Shown here: piece after piece, positions 32,005-43,879 of the stretch
Numbering within the stretch: the stretch's first letter is position 1
Layout of the letters: each line of letters begins with the position of its first letter
From: Arachis hypogaea
Lineage: Eukaryota > Streptophyta > Magnoliopsida > Fabales > Fabaceae
Direction of reading: 5' to 3'
NCBI RefSeq assembly: GCF_003086295.3
Contig: NC_092046.1
Location: forward strand, 100,977,363 to 101,041,362
Length of the DNA stretch: 64,000 nucleotides
Translations under genes and position numbers: made by a program
Notes under the pieces: model-generated
The model's database searches: none
Seen by the model: only the letters and a program-made list of their open reading frames with translations
What the model was told of the DNA's origin: nothing

Positions 32005-32741
32005 AGCATGCAGACAAACTTGTGCATCCGCCTCAATAGAGACAAAGGAGTGACATAGAAGAGTTCAAGCATTACATCGGATCCTCAAGGAGGAGTAGTC
32101 GCCATCATCATCTAGGTGGATTCGTTCTCTTTATCTCCTTGTCTATTATTTTTCTGTTTTCTGTCTGTTTTATTTTCTGTCTCCTTGCTCTAGTTGCATG
32201 ATCATTTACATTGATGTCTTCAAGTTGTAAAATATTCCATATATCTGGCACCTTGCTTAGATGAAAATTTTTATTGAAAAGAATTGAGAGATGCATGAAT
32301 TTTAAGTTTAAAATAAGATTAGTTTAATTAGTTTGATGTTGTGTTATCTGCTTTTGTTTTCTGAGTGTATGAAATAAATAGTGCATATTTGAAGTTGAAA
32401 TTTATGAATGTTGGCTCTTGAAAGAATAAAGAAAAAGAAAAAGTATTATTGGTGATCTAAAAAATCCATAAATTGATTCTTGAAGCAAGAAAAAGTAGCA
32501 AAAAAAAAAAAGAGAAGTGGCAAAAAGAAAAAGCAAGCAGAAAAAGCCAATAACCCTTGAAACCAAAAGACAAGGGTAAAAGGACCCAAATGTTTTGAGC
32601 ATCAGTGGTTAGGAGGGCCCAAAGGAATACAATCCTGACTTAAGCGGCTAAACTAAGCTGTCCCTAACCATGTGCTTATGGCGTGAAGGTGTCAGGTGAA
32701 AAGCTTGAGACTGAGCGGTTAAAGTCGTGGTCCAAAGCAAA
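32005..32741 (+). mobile_element. Element A, part 2: 3' non-coding region
   Basis: The sequence resumes with the second copy of AGCAT, then GCAGACAAACTTGTGCATCC. It matches element H from 38303 on (GACAAAGGAGTGACATAGAAGAG, GACTGAGCGGTTAAAGTCGTGG), with the same order and spacing. The match to H stops at about 32741, where unrelated sequence begins; the 3' LTR of A is not seen. No gene. Confidence 0.7.
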
Positions 32742-33787
32742 AGAGGGATGGGGTAGGGGTGGGGAGTAATTAGGTTTAGCTTAGTATCATGTTGTAGGTC
32801 ATTTTCTAGGGAGAGAAGCTCCCCCTTCTCTCTAGAATTTAGGTTTTCTTAGTTAATTTCTCTTTAAATTTAATATTTAATTCTTGTTCTAGTATAGTTT
32901 CATTTATGTTTTCATGCTCTCTTGTCTTGATCCTCTTCATTTCTTTTGTTATTTTCTCATTTTTGCCACTTTTATGTTTATGAACCTTTGTTCATTTTAA
33001 TTTTCATTTAGTGTAATTTGATATTTTTATGTTTATTGTTATTTAATTGAGTTGATATTATTATATTCTTGCATTTGCTAGTTTTAGATTTTATTTTTAT
33101 TACAATTTAATATGCTTTTATTTTCATGCACACCAAGTGTTTGATTGGATTAGTTTTAGTATAGTTTTCCACATTCTTGGCTTGGAATTGAGGACTTTAG
33201 TGACTTTGAGTCATTGATGTCCATTCTTGATTGATATATTAGGATATTTAGTTAATTTGGTTTCCATTGACGGTAGTCTTTCACTAAGTTAATAAGTGAG
33301 TTGACTAGGACATATGGATTAAGATTAATTATGCCTATTTGACTTATCCTCGATGTTATGATTGACTAAGTAGGATTGAATCTTCATAATCATCATATGT
33401 TTGTGGTCAATGGCTAAGATAGGTAACCTTAACTCTCAATCCTTGCCATGAGGTTTCTTAGCATTTGAATTTCCATTCCTTTTGATTAATTGCCTTTAAT
33501 TTGATTCTTTTTTATATTTAGTTATTGTTTGCTTATTTAATTTCTTGCTATTTACATTTCTTGTCTCTTGCAATCTCAATCCCAATTCTCTCATAGCCAA
33601 TAATTGAGCGCTTAATTGCACTTCCTAGGGAGAACGACCCGGAACATTAAAACTCCCGGTTTATATTTATTTTGATTGTGACAATCCTTTATTTTAAACT
33701 TTGATGTTGGTTGATTGTGGGTTTGGAACTATACTTGCAACGCCATTTCTATTTTGAGAAAAATTCCTAATCCACTTTCGGGCATCA
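32742..33787 (+). repeat. Probable LTR fragment of another retrotransposon
   Basis: This AT-rich stretch has no ORF. It starts after a purine run (GAGGGATGGGGTAGGGGTGGGGAG, 32742-32765) that looks like a polypurine tract. It contains CTAGGGAGAACGACCCGG at 33628, a sequence common near LTR 3' ends in legume elements, and stops at GGGCATCA. I could not find a target duplication, so the ends are uncertain. Confidence 0.45.
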
Positions 33788-34249
33788 TCAGTCGTTCATG
33801 GTCCAAACTGGACATTCACTATAGCTATATGCATATCGTTTTGAAGCTCCATATGTTAGCTTTCTAACGCCCCAGAACTGCCTAATTTGGACCTCTATAA
33901 CTTAAGTTATGCATGCTGGAGTATGAAAAGGTCAAGATTGATAGCATCTATGAATTCTTTTCAAAGGCGTTGCGCTTCCCAGGGGCTTGCTATCAATTCT
34001 TGGTTCCCTAGGAGGTTGCTTCGTTTTGCATGCCACATTCCTTGGTTCTCCCAGGAGCTTTTTTGGTTGTCCTTTTCCTCCTTTATTCTTACCTAAAATT
34101 TTTCAAAAACTTTCTAAACATATCAAAACTCAAAGCAACTCTAAGAAACATTGGTTAAAGCACAAAAATCTCAATTAAAATAAGAAAATCATTAACTTTA
34201 TTCAAAGAAATAATAAAGAAAATAACTAAAGATGCTCATGCATCACAAC
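33788..34249 (-). repeat. Truncated LTR fragment related to B and F
   Basis: 33820-33915 carries the conserved module (TTAGCTTTCTAACGC, TTTGGACCTCTATAAC, TTAAGTTATGC). The fragment ends in GATGCTCATGCATCACAACAC, which resembles the LTR-to-internal junction of B (TGGCATCACAACACC). The palindromic array expected next to the module is absent. No gene. Confidence 0.5.
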
Positions 34250-34576
34250 ACTATCATATGGGTGAGCAGCGTACACGCATGTACATCCTTTCCGATCTAC
34301 CTTTCTCACCACCTCTACTTAGCCCTAAGTTCAATGCTGACCACCTTATAACTTTCAGCTATCCGAGTTGCATCCTGGAGGCAACCACTATCCTTTTTCA
34401 CTACAACCACTATATGAAATGAGCACAAAGCCATAGTCTTCTATCATCTTCCAACCCGAGTATCTGCATTGGCCTGACCCAGCAATTGATCTAGTGATGC
34501 CAGTAAAGCCTTTGCCCAACTACCAGTCACTTGATTTAATGGTCGAGCAGTTTGGTTCCTTGGGAGAGGTCTTAGC
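34250..34576. other. Unassigned segment
   Basis: No open frame or repeat that I recognise. The minus strand has a short open run reading LNQVTGSWAKALLASLDQ, which could be a degraded coding fragment, but there is nothing to identify it. Confidence 0.3.
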
Positions 34577-34721
34577 TGTAACGACCCACATTTTTGAAAA
34601 TATAAATATAAATAAATTAAAATTTATTTTTATAAATTGGAGTTCCTTATTTTTAGAAATTACTTTATTATAAGTAATCAAATTAATTTTATATCTATTT
34701 GAATTTAATGAAAGTCATATT

Positions 34722-34723
<2 letters not shown>

Positions 34724-34754
<31 letters not shown>
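34724..34754. repeat. (TA)n microsatellite
   Basis: About 15 perfect AT dinucleotides lie near the left end of LTR I. Confidence 0.95.
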
Positions 34755-34758
<4 letters not shown>

Positions 34759-36169
34759 GAAAATAATATAATCTAGAAGCCTGGTGAAGGATTAAGCTCA
34801 AAAACGGAATTTCAGAAGCGCGAAACGTTCACACGAAACTAATGCAATAGACTCAAGGTTTAGATGAAAGAATAAAACATATATATATATAGATACAATA
34901 TTATTATAATGATAGAGAACTAGCCGCAGCTTGTGGAGTTTAAGCCGACTAGTTACAAATAGAAAGATACAGAGATTTAGAATTAAAATAGCTTATACAA
35001 CCTATCTCTCAAATAAGCCTCTAAGGCCATAAAGATAAATACACAAATGGTGAGAGAATACTATGACAAAAGTAAAATAGAAATAAACAAGGAACGAACC
35101 ATACTCTGCTCTGTCACCATATCCGCAATCTCACCGAAGTAGATTACGCCCTGCATCTGAAAAACAACAACAAAGTATGGAATGAGAACTGGAGGTTCTC
35201 AATATGGTAACAGTGCCCAATGATGTAAGATGTAAGGCTTCGGGACGCCGAAGGCAATCCTAGGACTTCACATCACATACAGATATTCTAGCTTAACATC
35301 AATAAATATAGAACTTAATCCATAAACTGGGTTATCTAACTTAGGGGAGTTCTAACTAATACTAATCACACCGCTGCATCCCACAGCCCTCGCCAACCTA
35401 CCCTCCGTGTAATCCCATTGCCACCGCATACCTAACCTCCTCAGCACCAGACAATCACAATTAGTGCAAGCAAGTAAAACACAGATAATATTCATATACA
35501 ACAAGTAGTTAAGAAGCAAGTAAACATGTTATACAATTAGGCAAACTCAAGTAAACAAAGCAAGCAAGCATATAGAAGATGCACATGATGAATGTCTGCC
35601 CTATTGGCTGTGATATCACATTGTCGGTTCAACTACCAACCCGACACATCTCCATGGAGATGTTGCCTTTCGGATTCATGGTGTGGGAACTCCCAAGATA
35701 TAGTACTCGGATCACTATCCAGGGTTTTGCGCCTGTACGCTCTGATGATCCGAAAGGATGCGAGCGGGATCTATTGCCACCGACCTCACATCTAAGTGCA
35801 AGTGAGACGAACTACCGCCCTTACGCCGCTGCCGCTACCTCGACAGGCGAGATCCATCACTTCATTCAGAGCCCTCGACTCTTTTCAACCACTATTCATT
35901 CTCATTTCATTTCCGAACTCAATAGTTCCTTAGTTCTCATCTCATTCATCAACCATTCCTCACCTACCATTGAACCACCTTCAGTATGCCAGAAACCTAG
36001 CCCTCCATTTTTCTAAACTTTTCCAAACAAACATCAACTAAAACCCTTAGCTTATTTCCCATATTCCCACGCTCAAAAGTAGGCCCAAAAGCTTTAAATG
36101 GTGTTATAGAAGCTTGTAACCTTGTTGGGAAGGTAAAATAGTTGAAAACAAAGTTTATATTTATGAAAC

Positions 36170-36525
36170 AAGGCATGTGCGTCCGCACAGGCATGTGCGT
36201 GCGCACGCCCAAGATGATTTTGAAAGTGTGCGTACGCATAGGGGTGTGCGTACGCACAGGTACTAAAATATACAAGCTCGTTCACTCGCACAAGCTGTGC
36301 GAGTGCTCCCAATAGACGACCCTTCCCGACTTGTGCGTGCGCACAGGGCTGTGCATCCGCACAGGTCGTAATTCTTCACTGATGTGCGCGCGCACAACCT
36401 ATGCTAGCGCTGCCACCAAAGCCCTTTCCCTTGCCTGTGCATACGCACAGCTCTGTGTGTTCACACAGAATAACATTTTTGTGGGGTTGTGCATGCGCAC
36501 AAGGCTGTGCGTGTGCACATATCAG
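36170..36525. repeat. TGTGCGTNCGCACA palindromes in LTR I
   Basis: About a dozen units of TGTGCGTGCGCACA / TGTGCATACGCACA are spaced by 15-30 bases of AT-rich sequence. Each is self-complementary. They are followed at 36580-36705 by a stretch framed by CATAACTTCC and AAAGTTATG, in the position of the module seen in other LTRs. Confidence 0.85.
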
Positions 36526-38290
36526 AAAATCTTGAAATTCTGCAACTTTGCAGAATTTCAAATTTTTAACACCAACTTTGAATGATCATAACTTCCTCTA
36601 CAAAATTCCAAATTTCACAAACTTTATATCGATTTAAAGGGTTTTCAAAGATCTTTAACTCTAGACAATTTTCATCAGATTTTGTAAATCGAGGCAAAAG
36701 TTATGATCAGACAAAGTTCACCAAAAATCCATTTTTACCAAAGGCCTCAAAACTCCAATTTTTCCAAAACTCACAATTCAAAACCAAACCAACCACAACC
36801 CAAACATTACCAAAACAACATAAAAGCCCATACCCTTCCTTTTCCAACTCAACCATCCATAATCCCAATTACACTACTCAATACCATCAAATTCCTTACT
36901 CATCAACATCCAAAACCATCATAAATAATCTTTAACCAACATCAAACATCAACAACTACGTCAAAATCCTCATCACTTAATCTCAACATTATCAATCATT
37001 ATCCATATTTATATTACCACACTCAACATTTACACTCACCAATGTCAACCAACATCACAATTTATAATTAGCACCAATAACATCAATATTCCCCATCAAC
37101 CTTTATAATCATTAAATACCAACAACATCATTAATCATCATCAATCCTTAAATACCAACAACCTCAACAACAACACTAATCATCAATACTCATTAACACC
37201 ATAATTCCCAATAATCATCCTCAACCACAATAATCCAATACAACCCACAATTATCATCAATTCACATATGAATATTCATACACCAACAACATTCAATCCT
37301 ATCTTAGGGTCAACTAGCCCAAGTGTCCATAAACATTACATATTACATAAAGAAAACCGAAACCATACCTTTGTCGATTCCCAAAATGATCCAAACATCA
37401 AAACGAAGCCACCAAGCTTGCTCTAAAGCCTCAATCAACTCCAACAAATACCAAAATTCAATCTAACATCACATATACATACCAACATCAAAATCTAAGA
37501 TACACAAAACAAATAAATACAAAGGTTTAGTGAAACCTTATCTTACCCAACGTGATTAGGGGTAAAATCCAATATTTACCCGCTACTAGAGATCACCTAA
37601 ATAAGCAAAACCACAAAATCTACTCAAAAACCAAACATAAAAATGCGCAGAACTTAGGGCACAAAACTGGGGAGTGAGATGGGAGATCTTACCAGATTTC
37701 TTTAGATAGAAATGTAGAACTCAACAAGAGCTTTGCGTGGCCACAAACGGCTCGTCAATCGGAGCTCCGTAGCTCAAGTTATGGCTTCTGGAAGGTGATA
37801 ATGGATAGTACCACCACCTCCCCTCTCTCAATCCGCGGCCCTCTCTCTCTTAGGGTTGGAAAATGAGCTCAAAGCTCATTAAATGAGCTTACATATGTTG
37901 GGTCTTGGGCCCAGTTTGGGCCCGGTCCAACCCATTAGCATTTTTGGTCCATTTGGTCCACTTTGGGCTAAAACCTTTAAGATTAGTGCCTGGTTTTTAA
38001 TTCCAAAATTACTTTTGTCCTTTCAAAACAATAAACCAATTTTCAAAATCTTATTTTCCCAAAATATGCACTACTGGACAGATCAAAGCCGGTACTGCCG
38101 GCTTAATCGCCAGTACACATTTTTTTTACAAAAATTTTTCGAAAGAAATACATTTTCCAACTCAGAAAAATTCACTGAAACCAAATTTCTCATTTATATT
38201 TTTAAATTAAAACTTCAAAATTATAAATCTATTTCGGGCACTAAAATTACTTTATTAAAACAGTTTTACGTGAAAACGCGGGTTCTTACA

Positions 38291-39570
38291 GAGCAAACTA
38301 GAGAGCATGCACATGAACCTATGCAGCCGCTTCAACAAAGACAAAGGAGTGACATAGAAGAGATCAAGCACTACATTGGATCCTGAAGGAGGAGCACTAG
38401 CCACCATTCATTCAGGTGGATTCATTCTCTTTACACCTCTTTCCTTTTTTTTTCTATTTTCTGTCTGTTTATTTTCTGTTTTCTTATCCTAGTTGCATGA
38501 TCATTTGCATTGATGTCTTAAAAAGTTGTAAAATGTTACATATATCTCTCACCTTGCTTAAATGAAAAATTTTTTTATCTGAAAAGAATTGAGAGATGCA
38601 TGAATTTTAAGTTTAAAATAAGATTAGTGAATTAGTTTGATGTGGTGTCATTTGCTTTTGTTTTCTGAATGTATGAAATAAATAGTGCATGTTTGAAGTT
38701 GAAAATTTTAGAATGTTGGCTCTTGAAAAAATAAGGAAAAAGGAAAATATTATTGATAATCTAAAAAATCTGAAAATTGATTCTTAAAGCAAGAAAAAGC
38801 AGCAAAAACCAGAAGAAAAAGCATGTTGCAAAAGAAAAAAATAGATGCATGCAAAAAGAAAGAAAAAATGGCAAAAAAGAAAAAAAATAAAAAGCAGAAA
38901 AATTCATTACTGCCCAAAAATGCAGGAAAATGAGGACAGATTGAAAAAGCCAGTAACCCTTTAAGCCAAAAAGCAAGTGTAAAAGAACCCAAGGCTTTCA
39001 GCATTAATTGATAGGAGGGCCCAAAGGAATAAAATTATGTCCTAAGCGGCTAAACCAAGCTGTCCCTAACCATGTGCTTGTGGTGTGAAGGTATCAAGTA
39101 AAAAACTTGAGACTGAGCGGTTAAAGTCGTGGTCCAAAGCAAAAAGAGTGTGCTTAAGAACTCTGGACACCTCTATCTGGGGACTCTAGCAAAGCTGAGT
39201 CAAAATCTGAAAAGGTTCACCCAGGTAAAGTGTCTGTGGCATGAATGTATCCGGTGGTAATACTGGAAAACAGAGTGCTTAGGGTCACGGCCAAGACTCA
39301 GAAAACTATGTTCAAGAATCAAAATGAGCTTAACTAGGAGAGACAATAATATCATCTGGGTTCTAAGTTCCTAAAGATGCCAACATCTCTGAGTTTCGAT
39401 GGATAGTGAGATGCCAAAACTATTAAGAAGCAAAAAGCTACTAAGTCCCGCTCATCTGATTTTAACTAAGCTTCATTTGAAACTTAGAAATTTATTGTAT
39501 CTTAATTTTATTTTTATCCTACCATGTTTTTAGTTGTTTGGGGACAAGCAACAGTTTAAGTTTGGTGTTG
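38291..39570 (+). mobile_element. Element H: 3' non-coding region of a plus-strand Ty3/gypsy element
   Basis: It is homologous to the 3' end of element A (GAGCAAACTAGAGAGCATGC; compare 10808-10825 and 32005 on) and continues to TTTAAGTTTGGTGTTG directly before an LTR. No coding sequence remains; everything upstream is replaced by LTR I. The A-rich 38750-38900 region gives spurious ORFs on the minus strand. Confidence 0.7.
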
Positions 39571-41132
39571 TGATGAGCGGATATTTTATACGCTTTTTGA
39601 CATCATTTTCATATAGTTTTTAGTAGTTTTTATTTATTTTTCGTTAATTTTTTATAGGTTTTAGTGTTAAATTCACATTTTTGGATTTTACTATGAGTTT
39701 TTGTGTTTTTGGGCAATTTCAGATATTTTCTGGCTCAAATTGAGGAGCTGGAACAGAAGTCTGATTCAGTGACAGAGAAAGCACTGCAGATGCTGTCTAG
39801 ATCTGACCTGCCTGCATTTGGAAGAGCTTTTCTGGAGCTACGAAAGTCCAAATAGAGCGCTTGCAATGGCTATAGAAAGCTGACATCCAGAGCTTTTCAG
39901 CAATATATAATAGTCCATACCTTTCTTCGGATTAGAAGGCCCAAAACTAGCGTCCAACACCAGCTTCCTGCCCCCTTCCAAGCGTCCAGCGCCCAAAGAG
40001 CAGAGTCCAGTGTCCAAAGGCCCAGAGAGGACCCCCTAGCTGGTGTTCCACGCCCAAGGAGCCTCATAGCACATGGATCTCATCAAAGCTCAGTCCAAAC
40101 ACTCACCAAGTGGGCTCCAGAAGTGGATATTAGCACTAAATATACTATTTTACCCTTTCTGTGTAATACTTAGTCATTAACCTAGTATTTAAAGAACTTT
40201 TACACCTCTCACAAGGGAGGTCTGCCATATTTTTTGTTTACTTTGTGTTTTTACTTTCAGTATGAGTTTCAAAACCTCCTAGGTTGAGGGAAGGAGCCCT
40301 GCTCAGTCCTATGAATTAATAAAAGTACTACTGTTTCCTTTCGATCCGTGTTTAATTAATTCTAAGATGTATATTCATAATTTATCATGGTGAATAGGAT
40401 GATTTAACCAATTAGCTCTGTTCATCATATTAAGACGAATGTTCCTGACAAACACCCACGTCTACTTGGGTCAGAATGCGTCTTTCACCGGACAAGGATG
40501 ACCAACAGCTTGAATATACATCTCTCAGACGACTAATCCATGATTTTATTGGGGACTTCTCGAGACATCAGTTTAGCCAATTTTTGAGGAGATTAGGGTC
40601 TCTGCGGTAGAGGCTAGAACACAAAGATGCAGCATTCTCTGATCTGGAAGATCCGACTTTGTCTGTGGCATTTTGAGTAGGATCATTAAGGAGAATAGTC
40701 TGCAGGAACCTCACCCTCAAGTAGAGATGGATCCACACTAAACTGGGGGTTCAGATCTAGAGGAGTATTGGCAGCTGCTCAAACCAATGTCAATCACATA
40801 CATCCTGCCATTGAAGAAATCACTCACAAGCATGGAGAGCAGTAGTACCAGAGTTAATTCAGAAAGACAATGCAACTCCAACTCTCAACTCTATTTCCAT
40901 CATATAATTCCTAGTATTCCTTTCATAGTTTTATGATACTTCATCCAACTCCATATACTTAATCCAACAACTTCTGATCCGCCTGACTAAGACTTGCAAG
41001 ACAACCCTAGCTTGCTTCAAGCCACAATCCTTGTGGGATCGACCTTGACTCACTCAGGTATTACTTGGACGACCCAGTGCACTTGCTTGTACTGCCCGTA
41101 CGAAAAGGTGTGGGGTTTGCGTACGCGCACCA
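39571..41132 (+). repeat. Element H 3' LTR
   Basis: 1562 bp, TGATGAGCGG to CGCGCACCA, related to E and G. It has the conserved module at 39835-39920 and GCGTCCA/GCGCCCA palindromic words at 39945-40050. At 41133 it abuts the gag linker of G in opposite orientation. Confidence 0.8.
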
Positions 41133-42623
41133 GCGCCCAGTAAGGACTTCCTTATTGGCATCCAATGCCAAATTATGCCCTTCAGATTTAGCCTCAGCTT
41201 CTATAGTGATGGCTCTGCACTCTTCTCTTGGGTTTACTTCAGTGTTACTAGGAAGAGTGTTAGGAGGGGTCTCAGGGATTCTCTTGCTTAGCTGACCAAC
41301 TTGTACCTCCAAGTTTCTGATGGAGGACCAAGTTTTTGTTATGAAACTGTGAGTGGTCTTAGAGAGCTCAGAGACTATGGTTGCTAAGTCAGAAAGGCTT
41401 TGCTTAGAAGTCTCCATCTGCTGTTGAGAAGATGGGAATGGTGGTCTATTGTTGAACCTATTCTGGGTTCTTCCACCTTGATTATTGTTGAAACCTTGCT
41501 GAGGCTTCTGTTGATCCTTCCAAGAAAGGTTAGGATGATTAAACCATGAGGGGTTATAGGTGTTTCCATAATGTTCTCCCATGTAATTTACCTCTTCCAT
41601 CATGGGTTGATCTGGATCATAGGTATCTCCATCATAGGAGGTGTCTTGAGTGCTATTAGTTGCAGCTTGTACTCCAGTCAAGTGTTGAGAGATCATATTA
41701 ACCTGTTGGGTCAAGATCTTGTTCTGAGCCAGTATGGCATTCAGAGTGTCAACTTCCAGAACTCCTTTCTTCTGAGCTACCCCATTGTTCACAGGGCTTC
41801 TCTCAGAAATGTACATCAATTGCTTGTTTGCAACCATTTTAATGAGTTTTTGTGCCTCTGTAGGCGTCTTCTTCAAGTAGAGTGATCCACCAGAAGAATG
41901 GTCTAATGACATCTTGGACATCTCAGATTGACCATCATAGAAAATACCTAGGATAGACCATTTTGAGAGCATGTCAGGCAGACATCTCCTGATCAGTTGC
42001 TTATATCTTTCCCAAACTTCATAGATGGATTCACCCTCTTTTTATCTGAAGGTTTGAACTTCCACCCTGAGCTTGCTCATCTTTTGAGGTGGAAAGAACT
42101 TGGCCAAAAAAGTATTGACCAACTTTTCCCAAGATTCTAGGCATTCCTTAGGGTGAGAATCCAACCACATCCTAGCTCTGTCTCTAACAGCAAAAGGAAA
42201 AAGTATAAGTCTGTAGACCTCAGGATCCACTCCATTGGTCTTAACAGTATCACAGATTTATAAGAATTCAGATAAGAACTTATGTGGATTTTCTAGTGAA
42301 AGTCTGTGGAATTTGCAATTTTGTTGCATTAGAGAGACTAACTGAGGCTTAAGCTCAAAGTTATTTGCTCTAATGGCAGGTATGGAGATACTTCTTCCAT
42401 AGAAGTCAAAAGTGGGTGCAGTGAAGTCACCAAGAACCTTCCTTGCATCTCCTCCATTGTTCTATTTGGCTACCATGCTTGTAATTTCAGTTTCTTATTC
42501 AAAAAGGTTTGTGAGATCTCTTACGGAATGTTGTGCTTTAACTTGTTGTAAACGCATTCTTAGGGTCCTCTCAGGTTCAAGATCAGGATCAAAGAGAGGT
42601 TCTTTATCTCTGTTCTTACTCAT
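41133..42623 (-). pseudogene. Element G Gag, with in-frame stops
   Basis: Gag would form the particle that carries element RNA. The likely start is the ATG at 42623 (MSKNRDKEPLFDPD). The frame is continuous in sequence but has four stops, near 42500, 42465, 42258 and 42041. The capsid core is at 42042-42230 (LFPFAVRDRARMWLDSHP, FLAKFFPPQKM), the retrotransposon gag domain. The open part 41133-41972 contains KMVANKQLMYISER, a Q/N-rich stretch (GFNNNQGGRTQNRFNN) and the end motifs VGQLSKRIPE and NTEVNPREE. I see no CCHC knuckle. The open frame runs on about 24 codons into the H LTR, an accidental fusion. Style fits the Athila/Tat side of Ty3/gypsy. Confidence 0.85.
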
Positions 42624-42639
42624 AAATAAGAAAAAGAAG

Positions 42640-43856
42640 ACAAGAAAGAAAAAGAATGGGAGCTCTATGTCAAAGGATAGAGAACTCTCTGTGAGATGTG
42701 AAGAAGAAAGAAGAATGAAGGTAGAAGAATGAGATGAAGAATTCGGAAAAAAAAAAGGGGTAAAGAATTCGAAAATTAATATGTAAAAAGAGAAACTAGA
42801 ATTAAAATATTTTTGTTTTTATTTTATTTATTTAGTTAATTCGAAAATAGGAAAGAAATTAAAAGGTAATTAACTAAAAATATTTGAAAATTAGAAGGTG
42901 ATTTTCAAAAAAGAAGAGAGAGAAAGAGGAGGAATTTTTGAAAATAAAAGAGAGAGAGAGATTAGTTAGAAAGTTTTGAAAAAGAAGGAAGAGAAAACAA
43001 GTAACTAATTACGAAATATTTGAAATTAATATAAGATAGGGGATTTGAAAAAGATTTGATTTTAAAATTTTGAAGTTGAAACAAGATAAGATAAAGATTT
43101 GAAAATAAGTTAGAAAGATAAGATATGGTGAAGATTTGAAAAGGATTTGAAAAGATAAGATTTGAAATTTGATTTTTGAAAAAGATTTGATTTTGAAATT
43201 TGAAATAAGATAAGATGAGATTTTTGAAATTTAAAGAAAGATAAAAACATAAGATAGAGATTTGAAAAAGATATGATTTTTGAAAAGATTTAAAATTAAG
43301 ATAAGATAAGATAATGATTTGAAATTAAAATTTGAATTTTCTTTTGGAATTTTCGAAATTTTTTTTACTAAAGACAAAAAAAGATATTTTTTAATTAATG
43401 AAGAAAGAGAAAAATAACCAAAACACACCAAAGCTAAAATTTTTAAATCAAAAGACACTTGTTTTCGAAAATTAGAAAAGAAAAACACCAAAAGACACCA
43501 AACTTAAAAATTTTAAGATCAAAACAAAAACAACTTGAATACCAAGAAAGAACACTAAGAACAATTTTCAAAAATTTTAAAGAAAAGATAAACACACAAG
43601 GGACACCAAACTTAAGAATTGACACTAGACACGCACAAAAGACACTATTTTTGAAAAATTTTTTGAAAAGAAAGCAAGAAAGTTCGAAACTTTAACAAGA
43701 ACAAAAACAAAAGATTCAAACAAAAGATAAAGATCAATAAAAAAAAGAAAAGGTTTTGAAAAATTTTTGAAAAGAAAACAAAAGACTCAAAACAAAAGTA
43801 AAAAGTACCTAATCTAAGCAATAAGAAAATCCGGTTGTTTGTCAAATCCGAATAAT
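42640..43856 (-). repeat. Low-complexity leader of element G (GATTTGAAAA / AAGATAAGAT)
   Basis: This purine-rich, AT-rich leader of about 1.2 kb between primer site and gag is made of degenerate GATTTGAAA, AAGATAAGAT and TTTGAAATT words. It includes CACCAAACTTA at 43496 and 43604. ORFs on either strand here are compositional. Confidence 0.7.
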
Positions 43857-43873
43857 CTCCGGCAACGGCGCCA
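43857..43873 (-). other. Primer binding site for tRNA-Asp, element G
   Basis: The plus strand reads CTCCGGCAACGGCGCCA, seven bases from the LTR start at 43880, the same variant as in B and C. Confidence 0.9.
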
Positions 43874-43879
43874 AAAATT

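Larger units (their letters stand above)
34577..38290 (-). repeat. LTR I: probable solo LTR of a Tekay-related chromovirus
   Basis: The 3714-bp stretch begins TGTAACGACCC and ends GGGTTCTTACA, termini of the same type as element D. Inside, 35588-35648 (GATGAATGTCTGCCC, GATATCACA, TGTCGGTT, CCAACCCGACA) matches 13194-13255 in the D LTR. There is no internal region next to it. The 5 bases on the two sides (TTAGC and GAGCA) do not match, so it is not a simple solo LTR at its original site. The 145-codon open frame at 35579-36016 is LTR sequence, not a gene. Confidence 0.7.

Noticed and set aside
35579..36016. 145-codon plus-strand ORF
   Set aside because: It lies in LTR I, in a region shared at nucleotide level with the LTRs of D where the frame is not conserved; no domain is seen.
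37883..38386. 167-codon plus-strand ORF
   Set aside because: It crosses the end of LTR I into the 3' region of H, so it is a junction artefact.
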